NCBI GenBank assembly: GCA_016713675.1
Contig: JADJOS010000001.1
Span: forward strand, 62,001-126,000
Origin: Acidobacteriota bacterium
GTDB lineage: Bacteria > Acidobacteriota > Blastocatellia > Pyrinomonadales > Pyrinomonadaceae
Direction of reading: 5' to 3'
Length of the DNA stretch: 64,000 nt
Shown in pieces: positions 43,409-52,507 of the stretch. Both the position numbers and the translations under genes were made by a program. Below the pieces are notes generated by a model that did not search any database, had not been told where the DNA came from, and saw only the letters and a list, made by a program, of their open reading frames with translations. Position 1 is the stretch's first letter. Each line of letters opens with the position of its first letter.

Positions 43409-43671
43409 GCGTCAATTATGCCATTTTTTGACTGGGCAACAGGGCAGTTGCCGTAAAAAGGATCGCTCTTTTCACGATTTCGTATAAAATTAGCCGAAAA
43501 CGTAAAGTTTTGTAAATGAAATTTGCGGGCAAAATTCGTTTACCAACCAAATACGCGTGCTTAACGTCAAAGATTCGTCTGTGGCATTAAGATTGCCTAT
43601 GATAAAAGCGGACGCACTTTCCCTCTTTCCCCGAGAAGCGTTGATACAAGAGGAGAAAGTAAATTAAAGCC

Positions 43672-43890
43672 ATGAGAGTATTACAAAAACTATTATTTGC
43701 GGTTGTGATGATAGCAGGCCTTGCGGTCGCCGCGTCGGCTCAAAAAGACGGCCAGGATCGCCCGCCGAAGGATCCGCCGGTCGTCAATCCGGGCACTAAG
43801 CCGCGGCCGACGCCGCAGCCGACGCCGCCGAAGAAGCCGAATTACGCGTTAGTTATTTCGGATCTAGGAGTAACACGCTACACCGTTTGA
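43672..43890 (+). CDS. Small proline-rich secreted protein
   Basis: 72 residues. A clear signal peptide (LLFAVVMIAGLAVAASAQ) is followed by 50 residues rich in Pro, Lys and Asp (PKDPPVVNPGTKPRPTPQPTPPKKP). An AGGAG site (43652) and the strong terminator 20 bases after the stop support a real single-gene unit. No family is known to me. The Pro/Lys run could span the cell wall or bind polyanions, but this is a guess. Confidence 0.7.
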   Translation: MRVLQKLLFAVVMIAGLAVAASAQKDGQDRPPKDPPVVNPGTKPRPTPQPTPPKKPNYALVISDLGVTRYTV

Positions 43891-43909
43891 TCTGTAACTG
43901 AATTCAAAG

Positions 43910-43942
43910 AGAGCTGCTCTGAAAATGAGCAGCTCTTTTTTT
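43910..43942 (+). terminator. Rho-independent terminator
   Basis: AGAGCTGCTC (43910-43919) and GAGCAGCTCT (43927-43936) form a perfect 10-bp stem with a seven-base loop, followed by seven T residues. It ends the small Pro-rich gene; the A-rich 5' side lets it work for the convergent large gene as well. Confidence 0.9.
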
Positions 43943-43976
43943 GTTTGAAAGTGCACTTCTGACCGGCTGCCCGCTG

Positions 43977-46900
43977 CTATCGTATGTACGCCGCCGGGAT
44001 CGGAATATCACCGTTACTACCGAAATGGGTGACGTTGTACGATCCATTTGAGCTTTTAAGGATGTACCAATTTCCTTCGGACGGCCGAAATACGGCATAG
44101 TCGGTTTTGCCATCATGATCATAATCACCGGGCACCGGCTTGTCCGTGGCGACGCCCCAACTAGTGAAGCGGAAGCCAAAATCCGAACTCTGCATCACAT
44201 ACCAGACGCCGCTCGATGGCCGATAGACCGCAAAGTCTGTCTTCTTATCGCCATCAAAATCACCGACCAAGGGCAAGTCTCCAATTTGACCAAATCTGAT
44301 ACTGGACATATTTCCATCTGTACTTTGCATGACGTACCAGATGCCTTCCGTCGGCCGCCAAACTGCGAGATCGGTCTTGCCGTCGCCATCGAAATCACCT
44401 GCGACCGGGACATCGCCGTTGAGACCAAAGTGTCTTGCGTCGAATGCACCGTCTGAGCTTCTCAGCATATACCAGTTGCCGTCGCTCGGACGAAAAACAG
44501 CGATCTCGCTCTTGCCATCGCCGTCAAAATCGCCTGGGGCCGGCTGGTCGCCCGCGAGGCCAAATGAGACTATGCGGACAGTACCGTCCGTGCTGTTCAT
44601 GATGTACCAAACGCCATTTCTAAAAACGGCAAAGTCGATCTTTTTGTCGCCATCGTAGTTACCCGGTACGACGACATCGCCGAATGCTGCGCCGCCGAAT
44701 TGCGAGCTGGTATAACCGTTATCCTTAGAACGGGACACATGCCAAACACCGGTTGACGGCCGCCATACCGCCAGGTCCGAACCACCGTCTCCATCAAAAT
44801 CGGAAAGCTGAACCTGCAGTGTGCCTGTGAAATCGGCGTTCGATTGGCTTGCCGCCAAGTTGAAATAGACACGACGCTGCGGTGAAAAAGTGTAACCATC
44901 CTTCCGTGCCCGCAAAACATAGTTTGCAAACGTCGGAATGTTCGGGATCGAATAATTTCCGGCCGCATCGGTCGATGCCGAACCGATCAGGGTGTTTTCA
45001 GTCGCCTGATCACGCACCTCTACCGTCACGTCGGCGATGCCATTACTGCCCCGATCGACTATCCGTCCGGATATGGCGACCGGTGATGGTTGATTCACCG
45101 TGATCTGAATATTGACCGACGTCTGCAGTCCGCCGTTGTCGCGAGCGGTCGCCCACAACGTGTAATTACCCGGAATTGTCGGCTGCCACGGAGCGTTGAA
45201 GGTGCCATTGTTCGATTGGCCGATCGTCGTAGACATCGTACTGCTCTGTGCCGTCACCGTCAGATGAACGACCTGTCCGTCAGCATCTGCAGTGGTAACG
45301 TTCACCGGTATTGCCGCCGGCATGTTGAAGACGCCGCCGTTCGTCGGTGTGTTGATCTGAACGGATGGAGGCTGATTTGCGGCCGACGCTTCAAAATCGA
45401 TGTCGAATTGATCGAAGGTCGCGTTAAGCACCGTCACTGACGGCGGTGTAAACGTCATTCCTCCGACTCCTTCGGGCGTGATAGTGTAGTTGCCTCCCGA
45501 TATAAGATTAAAGAATCCGTACGCGCCGAATGAGTTGGAGATCGATGTCTGGTTTACCGGACTTCCGTTCGCGTTCCCGGTCAATCTGACGGTAATTCCC
45601 TGCATCCAACCGCCGCCCGGATTAGTAATATCGCCCTGAAGCCGGATCGTCGTCGGTTGAGCGTTGACCGAGATCGACACCGTTCCCGTTTGAGCGATGG
45701 CGCCGCCGATCTCCGTTGCCCGGGCAAATACAACGTAGCCGCCTGCCGCAACATTTGTCCAATCAACCGAGTATGGTGCCGTTGTGTCAGTACCGATCAA
45801 AGTGTGATCGCCGTTCGGGAACCAACGAAAGAACTCGACCTTCGCGATGGAGCCGCTAGTACTCGATGCCTCCGCGGAAAAACTAACATTCGCTGGAGCG
45901 GTATACGTTTGTCCCTGCGTCGGACTCGTGAGATTGATGGTTATACCGGTTTGGGCCGTGGATGAGAAATTCTGATTCGGCCACTCGATGTAACCCAAAT
46001 ATGTGATGGCCCTGTTCGCAGGGTTAAAATCGTAGCCCGGACGTGTCGGCGTGATTATTACGCCGTCATTCGGCGTGGTTCCGAGTCCGGTGAACAAATA
46101 GCTTCCGGTGCTGTCCGTGACCGTCGTCGCCGTAATGTTCGGATCTGTAGGACTGACCAAGTTAAGCGTGACGCCGGCTAGCGGAGCGGAAGTGATGCTG
46201 TCCAGGATCTTTCCCGTAATTCGATGGTTTATCGGCGTAACAGAGATGTTGACGGGCTGTGAATTCGCAGTCTGTCCTTGCGAATTGAACGCCTTCGCCG
46301 TCAACGTGTAATTTCCAGTGTTCATTGCCCGCCAGGTCGTGGTCCATGGCAAGCCAGTCATTCGACCGACCAGTTGATCGTTCTGGTCACGTACTTCGAC
46401 GAGGTTCACTGATGAAGAAACGCTGACTGCGATCGGAACATAAGAACCTTCGGTTAATGCCTGACCGGATGTCGGACTCGTGATCGAAACACTCACCGGA
46501 TTTGGGTCAACGACGAATACATGAACGGTGGGTGTCGAAAACCCGCGAAGTCCTTTGCTGTCAGTCGGAATCGCGGACAGCGACCACGTGCCGACCGGAA
46601 CGCCGGTCCATGTGAATTCGTAAGGCGCAGTTGTGTCAGTCGCCAGATTGATAACGCCGGTCTGGCTCGAGTACGCGACAAACTCGACTTTCGCGATGGC
46701 ATCGCCGTCCGGATCCGTTGCAGTTGCCTGTATCGTGATCGACGCCGGTGCATTGAACGTCGTGCCATGTGCCGGACTGGTGATCACACCTTCGGGAGCT
46801 TGATTTGGCTGGATCGTAAAATCCGCAAATTGATTTGCCCCAAGACCCGTAAACACTACCGACTCAGGTAACGTCGTAAAACCTATCTTATGGACACTTA

Positions 46901-49307
46901 CGGTGTAATTGCCTCCCGCCGGGAGATTTCCAAAATGGTACGGGATCATACCGCTGCCGCTGCCGTACGGCAATATGTACGATCGGGAAACGGTTCCGGT
47001 AACGGTCACAGTGATCGGCTGATTATTGCCGAACTGGGTTGGATCAGAAACAGTTCCGCTGATGCTGTAGGCGGTAATGCTCTCGTCGGTTGGAGCGATC
47101 TTGAGAACATACGCGTCCTTTTGCGAAGACGATGACGCTGCGTCACCTTTCATCGTTTGAAAAGCCCCGGGCGTTACCGGTATCGAAGTGGTGTGACCCG
47201 TTATGTATGCATTTCCGATAAGATCGGAAGCAACGTCATAAGCTCCGCCTTGACCCAACAGTGTCGAGAAAACAAGAGCCGTCGCGTCTGTATTGATCCG
47301 CGTTAAAAAGATCGTTCCGTTTGTGCCGTTCAAAGAATTCCTGAGCGGAAAAGTAAGCGGCCCAGTCGTCTCACCGGCGATGAATACATCGTTGTTTGGG
47401 GCCAAATCGATAGCGAAAGGCTCATCCTTGCCTGTGCCGCCGAGAAATGTGGAATAGATCAGAGACGAGCCGGTGGAATTCAATTTCGTGACGAATCCGT
47501 CTTCGCCGCCGTTGTAAGTTTGGTCAAACGCACCCGCAGTTGTCGGAAAAGCCGTGTTCTGAGTTTGCCCCGCGGCATAGATATTTCCGGCCGAGTCGAT
47601 CGCGAGTCCGCGAACGCGGTCGGATTGCAGGCCGCCTCCCAGGAACGTTCCAAATGTTACTGCACTGCCGGCAGGATTCAGTTTTGCAATGATTCCCTCG
47701 ATGCCGCCGCTGCTGACCGGCTGATACGAACCTGCGGTCGTCGGGAATGTCGCCGCCGCCGTTCCGCCGACCGTTGCATTGTTATTCAGGTCAAGCACTA
47801 CGTCGTTAATGCCGGCATCGAACAAGGTCGAATAAACGATGTTGCCGTTCGCTGAAAGCTTAACTACATAACTGCCGGTGTAGAATATGCCGCTGCAAGT
47901 TGCCGGCGAATCGCACAATTTCTGTTTGTACGACCCTGGCGTTGTCGGGAAATTAGGAGACGACGCAAACCCCGCAAACACGGCATCGCCGGTCGTCGGA
48001 TCAAAAGCGATCCGGCCGCCGGTGTCAGTATTGTTGCCGCCAAGATATGTCGAATAGATCAACGAAGATCCGGTTGGTCCCAGCTTCGCCGCAAACGCAT
48101 CGTCCGTACCGCCGAAAGTAGTCTGGTAGGCATTAACTAACGGCATATCCGTCGCCATTGTGGTGCCGCTAAACAGGATATTGCCCACGGCATCGACCGC
48201 GACACCGCTTCCCGTTTCGCTGCCGTTTCGGCCGCCGAAATAGGTGGAGAAAACAAGCGCGGTTCCGCTCGGATTCAACTTTGTCACGAAAGCGTCGTAC
48301 CACTGAACGTTATTTGTCGAAGGCGGATTTGTCGTTTTTAGCACTCCGGCAGTGGTTGGAAAATTCAGCGAGGCCGATGTGCCAACCACATACGCATTGC
48401 CCTGCGGATCGACCGTTATCGCTCGGGCTTCGTCGAAGACGCTGCCACCCAGATATGTACCGTAAGCGAGGATCGGATCGATGATCAGTTCCTTCGAGCG
48501 GTCGTATTCGGCTAAACGAAATGATACTGCGAATTCGCCATCGATCTTCTTCAGTTCATACGATGAGGCGACCTCAGAGCGTCCGTTTTCGGTATTCTGA
48601 TAGACGATCGGCCTCATCTGCCGGATCGGCCCGGCACCCGTTTCAAAAACAAGATCGCCTGTCCGCTTGTCGATCCTTGCGTCCTTTGGACCGTCAAAGT
48701 TGAGCTTGAGTTGATCCGGATCAACACCCGGAGCCACAACAAAGTCATATTCGAGCTGCTGCCCGTTACCATAGTAAACGGCATCGATTCCCGGAATTAT
48801 CTGTTCGTATTTTACCTTTGAATAGTTCGGAATTTCTGTTTGCCATTTCGACGGGTCGTTGCCTATCAGGTAATTTGTCTTGCTTTCGGTCTGGCCGACG
48901 CCTTCGATATGCGGCATTGGGTTTGCCGATTCGACTCGCATTCTGACAAATGATGACACGGCTTTGCGATCAGCTGTCGACGGCCTTTGCAGCGAAAGGA
49001 TCGCTTCATTCTGTTTGAGAAACAGCGAGTAACCGCTTCCTCGCGCGATGAATTTGACGGTATCATCAGTTTGACCAATATTAGGCTCGAATTGGATCGG
49101 CAGCTTACCGTAAATTTCAGATAGCTCTTTTTTGTTTAGCTCTGCGATATTTTGGGTCTCTGCCGGCACATTATCGCTCACGGCAGCATCAGGTTCATCA
49201 ATTTTCGTGCGCCTTTCGGTGTTTTCAGCCTCAAATATGGACAAGCTGACGAATATAGTTATGAAGAGAATTAAAATGAATTGTGCGGCTCTAATTAGGT
49301 TTTTCAT
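43977..49307 (-). CDS. Giant secreted SBBP / Ig-like / FG-GAP repeat protein
   Basis: About 1776 residues from ATG 49307 with an N-terminal hydrophobic export helix (LIRAAQFILILFITIFVSL). Order of parts: a DUF7948-type start (LPIQFEPNIGQTDDTVKFIARGSGYSLFL), SBBP beta-propeller repeats (YLGGSVFDEARAITVDPQGNAYV, YSTYLGGNN and similar, about residues 290-750), alternating Ig-like/Big and carboxypeptidase-regulatory-like domains (for example ITSPAHGTTFNAPASITIQA), and at the end six FG-GAP/VCBS repeats with DFDGDGKTDLAVWRP-like calcium loops, closing in IPIPAAYIR. Such proteins are abundant in Pyrinomonadaceae-type Acidobacteriota and probably act in surface adhesion or biofilm. It is encoded alone. 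Confidence 0.9.
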   Translation of the reverse strand: MKNLIRAAQFILILFITIFVSLSIFEAENTERRTKIDEPDAAVSDNVPAETQNIAELNKKELSEIYGKLPIQFEPNIGQTDDTVKFIARGSGYSLFLKQNEAILSLQRPSTADRKAVSSFVRMRVESANPMPHIEGVGQTESKTNYLIGNDPSKWQTEIPNYSKVKYEQIIPGIDAVYYGNGQQLEYDFVVAPGVDPDQLKLNFDGPKDARIDKRTGDLVFETGAGPIRQMRPIVYQNTENGRSEVASSYELKKIDGEFAVSFRLAEYDRSKELIIDPILAYGTYLGGSVFDEARAITVDPQGNAYVVGTSASLNFPTTAGVLKTTNPPSTNNVQWYDAFVTKLNPSGTALVFSTYFGGRNGSETGSGVAVDAVGNILFSGTTMATDMPLVNAYQTTFGGTDDAFAAKLGPTGSSLIYSTYLGGNNTDTGGRIAFDPTTGDAVFAGFASSPNFPTTPGSYKQKLCDSPATCSGIFYTGSYVVKLSANGNIVYSTLFDAGINDVVLDLNNNATVGGTAAATFPTTAGSYQPVSSGGIEGIIAKLNPAGSAVTFGTFLGGGLQSDRVRGLAIDSAGNIYAAGQTQNTAFPTTAGAFDQTYNGGEDGFVTKLNSTGSSLIYSTFLGGTGKDEPFAIDLAPNNDVFIAGETTGPLTFPLRNSLNGTNGTIFLTRINTDATALVFSTLLGQGGAYDVASDLIGNAYITGHTTSIPVTPGAFQTMKGDAASSSSQKDAYVLKIAPTDESITAYSISGTVSDPTQFGNNQPITVTVTGTVSRSYILPYGSGSGMIPYHFGNLPAGGNYTVSVHKIGFTTLPESVVFTGLGANQFADFTIQPNQAPEGVITSPAHGTTFNAPASITIQATATDPDGDAIAKVEFVAYSSQTGVINLATDTTAPYEFTWTGVPVGTWSLSAIPTDSKGLRGFSTPTVHVFVVDPNPVSVSITSPTSGQALTEGSYVPIAVSVSSSVNLVEVRDQNDQLVGRMTGLPWTTTWRAMNTGNYTLTAKAFNSQGQTANSQPVNISVTPINHRITGKILDSITSAPLAGVTLNLVSPTDPNITATTVTDSTGSYLFTGLGTTPNDGVIITPTRPGYDFNPANRAITYLGYIEWPNQNFSSTAQTGITINLTSPTQGQTYTAPANVSFSAEASSTSGSIAKVEFFRWFPNGDHTLIGTDTTAPYSVDWTNVAAGGYVVFARATEIGGAIAQTGTVSISVNAQPTTIRLQGDITNPGGGWMQGITVRLTGNANGSPVNQTSISNSFGAYGFFNLISGGNYTITPEGVGGMTFTPPSVTVLNATFDQFDIDFEASAANQPPSVQINTPTNGGVFNMPAAIPVNVTTADADGQVVHLTVTAQSSTMSTTIGQSNNGTFNAPWQPTIPGNYTLWATARDNGGLQTSVNIQITVNQPSPVAISGRIVDRGSNGIADVTVEVRDQATENTLIGSASTDAAGNYSIPNIPTFANYVLRARKDGYTFSPQRRVYFNLAASQSNADFTGTLQVQLSDFDGDGGSDLAVWRPSTGVWHVSRSKDNGYTSSQFGGAAFGDVVVPGNYDGDKKIDFAVFRNGVWYIMNSTDGTVRIVSFGLAGDQPAPGDFDGDGKSEIAVFRPSDGNWYMLRSSDGAFDARHFGLNGDVPVAGDFDGDGKTDLAVWRPTEGIWYVMQSTDGNMSSIRFGQIGDLPLVGDFDGDKKTDFAVYRPSSGVWYVMQSSDFGFRFTSWGVATDKPVPGDYDHDGKTDYAVFRPSEGNWYILKSSNGSYNVTHFGSNGDIPIPAAYIR

Positions 49308-49625
49308 GGTACTTCTTCCCAAATATCGTTAATTTCTCGTTTCGATAACGCTGTCCTCCTAAACACAGTGCCCTCGGCCGGAAAAAAAAGACAATATTCA
49401 TAGTCGCCCTTGTCACGTCCTCGAACCGAGTCACGCTTGTCCACAAACAAGTACCAACTGCAATATCTATTCCGTTCGGTCCTGCCATAGACCGGCAGAA
49501 AAGAGATTCCTATTGTCTGTTGCGGCATGTGTTTACCACATATAACCCCGCGGCAACTCGATTTGAAGGATTTCGGCCGTGCGAAATTTCAGCCTCGACC
49601 GCGGAATTTCCCCCAATGATAAAAC

Positions 49626-49651
49626 AAAAAAAGGGATCCGATCTGGATCCC
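49626..49651 (-). terminator. Terminator of the interrupted tRNA gene
   Basis: On the - strand GGGATCC (49651-49645), loop of five, GGATCCC (49639-49633), then seven T residues (49632-49626). It follows the tRNA 3' end (CCA at 49667-49669 on the - strand) by 15 bases, as expected for a stand-alone tRNA transcription unit. Confidence 0.85.
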
Positions 49652-49666
49652 TCAATAAGAACTGAA

Positions 49667-49711
49667 TGGTGCCGTCTACAAGATTTGAACTTGTGGCCTA
49701 TCGCGTGTGAA
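49667..49711 (-). tRNA. 3' half of a tRNA (Val-CAC-like), attachment-site remnant
   Basis: Read on the - strand: anticodon loop TTCACAC (anticodon CAC), 3' anticodon stem GCGAT, a short variable loop, T arm ACAAG-TTCAAAT-CTTGT, acceptor strand AGACGGC, A, and encoded CCA. The 5' anticodon stem needed for pairing would be ATCGC, but the sequence there is TCCGA, and no D arm or 5' acceptor strand follows. So only the part from the anticodon loop to CCA is present. This is the classic product of integration into a tRNA gene. I found no intact copy further right in the window. Confidence 0.75.
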
Positions 49712-49848
49712 TCGGAAGGGCGGACATTTTTATTACTTTCCACAAACGCCATTTTTATGTTTAACGCAGTATTTATCAGCATCTCACGTTGACTTTTCTT
49801 TCAGCACCGTTCATAGTAATACTAGCTAATACTAGCCATTTTGGCCGC

Positions 49849-49884
49849 TTTAGTGGGAATTTTAGTGGGAATTTTGGTGGGACT
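49849..49884 (+). repeat. Three 12-base direct repeats beside the attachment site
   Basis: TTTAGTGGGAAT (49849-49860), TTTAGTGGGAAT (49861-49872) and TTTGGTGGGACT (49873-49884). They lie between the tRNA fragment and the integrase start and may be arm-type integrase binding sites. They are also in an open frame (giving FSGNFSGNFGG), which can be an upstream extension of the integrase. Confidence 0.65.
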
Positions 49885-49911
49885 TTAGAGACGTGGCGAG
49901 CAATAAAATCA

Positions 49912-51125
49912 ATGGAAATCAAAGATCAGGTCTTCAAAAGAAAGAGTGGAAAATCGAAAGGAAAATGGATCGCCCGGATCGAATACTTCGACGATTCCGT
50001 GGGGCGGTGGAAGACGATGGAGAGATCCTACGATACGAAGTACTCTGCGGGGGACGAACGGGACCGCCTAATAATCGAAATTAAGAAGTCGCACGGACAA
50101 ATTCAGACGGGTGAACGGATGACGTTCTCGATGCTTGCGGACATGTCCTCGAAGGGCTTTTACAAACCCGCTGTTCTGGCTAATGGTCGAAAGATCGAGG
50201 GAGTTAGGTCCCACAATACAGCGATGAATCACCTAAAGGTTCTAAAGCAGTTTTTTGGCAAGAAGATGGTCGGGCAAATTACGACCCAGTCATTAAGAGA
50301 CTACCGCACCTGGCGTTTCAAAATTGGCTCGCGACACCCGTCAATTAAACCGGGCGAAAAGAAGGAAGTTAGTATTTCAACAATTAATCGTGAGCTTTCA
50401 GCAATGCGACGAATAATGCGACACGCATACGCTCAGGGCTGGATCACTAAAGACATATTCTTTAAGTCGGATGTGATCCAAACATCTGCTGAAATCGCAC
50501 GTAAAAGGCGTCTGTCAGAGGAGGAGGAGGTTCGCCTGCTCGCGGCCTGCCAGGGGGAACGGGAGAAGAAATATGAACGTACCCGTTTCGGCAAAACAGA
50601 GAGCATCACGGCCAAAACAAAAGTTGACAATCCTCATTTGAAAGCCATTATTTTACTAGCAATTGACGCGGGACTCCGACGGGGTGAGATTCTCAAATTA
50701 AGATGGGTAGATATCGATTTTCTCGCGAATAATATTCTCATACTCGGAACGAACACAAAGACGGAGGAGGAACGAATGGTCCCCCTGACCGAGCGAGTCA
50801 AGGCCGAACTTAAACGCGTCAAAAAGTTTACTCCGGGGAACGGCCTTTTCCGTTTGCAGATTTCAAAAGGAGCTGGAATACCGCGAAATCAATTGCTGTC
50901 ATTGAAGACCTTCATTTTCACGATCTTCGACGCACCGCTATTACTCGCTGGATCGTGCAGGGCAATCCAATTGCCCTGGCCGGCAAAATTGCCGGACACG
51001 CGAACATCGCTACAACCATGAAACACTACACGAGCATCGACGCTCAAATCGTGCAGAGTTTTACCGAAAAGATGAATGCGATCCATACAGACTCTACGCA
51101 GACACGGCCACCGACGACGAAGTAG
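49912..51125 (+). pseudogene. Tyrosine-recombinase phage-type integrase, split by one frameshift
   Basis: From ATG 49912 (MEIKDQVFKRKSGKSKGKW) the first frame gives the arm-binding and core-binding parts and the first catalytic Arg (AIDAGLRRGEILKLRWVDID). It then goes out of frame near 50855-50868; the true C-terminus is in the frame ending at 51125: FKRSWNTAKSIAVIEDLHFHDLRRTAIT, GHANIATT and KHYTSID, which hold the HxxR, His and catalytic Tyr. One missing base at the TTTC-AAAA-GG stretch explains the shift. About 404 residues if repaired, normal for the family. It sits next to the tRNA fragment as such integrases do. Whether the break is real or a read error cannot be told. Confidence 0.88.
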
Positions 51126-51338
51126 ATTGAACTTCGATGACCACATCTTTGGGGTGAGGAGTTTATTGCCGCAATATATAGTAGGTACTGTGTATTGACA
51201 GAATGCTTCTGGAACCATATAGTCTTAGAGAAGTAATTCTGCTTCGCTCTTTCGAACCGGAATTTGCACGTTCACTCTTGCATCTCCCGGTTCCCACCGA
51301 TTCGACTTTCAAACTCACAAATAAGGAAAATTATCCCA

Positions 51339-51530
51339 ATGGACAATTCGAACGACTCACCTGAGTTCCTCACAAATAAGGAAGCTGCCCAGCTTCTAAG
51401 ACTATCCGAAGTTACACTCTGGCGACTTCGAAAAAACGGCGCAATCCCCTTCATACGGATCATGAGCAAAATTTTGTTTCGAAGGTCCGACCTTGAAGGA
51501 TTCCTGTTGCGAAACCTCCGTAACGCATAA
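51339..51530 (+). CDS. Excisionase-family / MerR-like helix-turn-helix protein
   Basis: 63 residues from ATG 51339. The sequence FLTNKEAAQLLRLSEVTLWRLRKNGAIPFIRIMSKILFRRSDLEGFLL is the HTH_17 (excisionase DNA-binding) pattern. AAGGA lies about 10 bases upstream. Such proteins act as the recombination directionality factor of integrative elements, or as regulators. Located directly after the integrase, so most likely the excision factor of the same element. A longer frame begins at 51264 but the added part is not typical. Confidence 0.85.
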   Translation: MDNSNDSPEFLTNKEAAQLLRLSEVTLWRLRKNGAIPFIRIMSKILFRRSDLEGFLLRNLRNA

Positions 51531-51680
51531 GCCCCAGTAAGACTTCTAACACACAGACAAGTTATTTCCCGGCGAAGAAGGTGGGGCCTAATCTAGGCCT
51601 TGCTCTTCGCCTCCAACCCCTCACTCCGTAAGACATGGTCCGTGACGACCCGCTCAAAAACTACCTACCTAAGAAACCCA

Positions 51681-52412
51681 ATGACAACATCATTAACAAC
51701 AATGGAAAATGTATCCCCGAATCGTGCTTCGAATTTAAGTAATTACGAGAACGCGATCGGCAATCTCTTTCATCAGATAGGGCTCTCCGCAACGAGTAGC
51801 GACCTGATTCGCAGCTTGTTTCGAATATCTAAGGGTGAAGATTCGTTTGAAGCATCCTTTGCCGACATAGCGAATGAATTTCCAACTGACGCTACTGGTC
51901 TAAAGAAAATGCGAAGTCGGATTAGAGGGAGAATCAACAGGCTACTCAAGTGGCAGGCAAAGCACGGCGTCGATTTGATAGTTATCGAAAAGGGCACCCG
52001 CAAACTGACACAGACCGGAGAACATGAATACTTGAAGACAAAGTTTACGTTCTCCCTACTCGCCCCATTAGCCGAGGCCATTGCGCGTAGTGACATTGGC
52101 TTGATCGAGAAAGAATGTCCAAACATTTTGGATGCGGTCAAGGCCGCCGATGGCCCAGCAGGAAGGCTTCCCACCCTCTATGTCAGGGACCAAACGAAGG
52201 CAGACAAAAAATGTGTCAAAACCAAAATTATCAAGATGTACAAAGCTATAAAAGGGCCGGTTATGAAGTCTCCCATGGACTGGATACGTACTGAAGTCTT
52301 CACACCGATTGAAGACTTCCATAAGCAGCTCACGACCGAGCAAAATAGACTCAACTTCTTAGAGTCTTTCGAAGGGCTGTACCCCGAGCCCGCGTCGGTC
52401 ATTCAGATCTAA
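51681..52412 (+). CDS. Hypothetical protein of the integrated element
   Basis: 243 residues from ATG 51681; ATG 51702 is an alternative and the frame is open from 51600. I know no family. The middle has a basic helical part (KKMRSRIRGRINRLLKWQAKHGVDLIVIEKG) that could bind nucleic acid, and the C-terminus is charged and helical. It stands between the excisionase-type and Prim-Pol genes, where replication initiators or their helpers are often found, so a role in replication of the element is possible but unproven. Confidence 0.6.
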   Translation: MTTSLTTMENVSPNRASNLSNYENAIGNLFHQIGLSATSSDLIRSLFRISKGEDSFEASFADIANEFPTDATGLKKMRSRIRGRINRLLKWQAKHGVDLIVIEKGTRKLTQTGEHEYLKTKFTFSLLAPLAEAIARSDIGLIEKECPNILDAVKAADGPAGRLPTLYVRDQTKADKKCVKTKIIKMYKAIKGPVMKSPMDWIRTEVFTPIEDFHKQLTTEQNRLNFLESFEGLYPEPASVIQI

Positions 52413-52507
52413 CAACTCACACCTCATCCGCCAGTGAGGGGTGTGTACATTTCATTACCTTCTAACCAGTAATACGCTCTGGCTTTCAGATAGGGACAAT
52501 AATAGCA

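Larger units (their letters stand above)
49308..49911. other. 604-base region: left boundary of the integrated element
   Basis: From 49308 to about 49620 I see no gene. Then follow a - strand terminator (49626-49651), the 3' half of a tRNA (49667-49711), two copies of AATACTAGC (49819-49837) and three 12-base repeats (49849-49884), just before the integrase. Open frames through the tRNA fragment are not credible genes. Confidence 0.7.
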
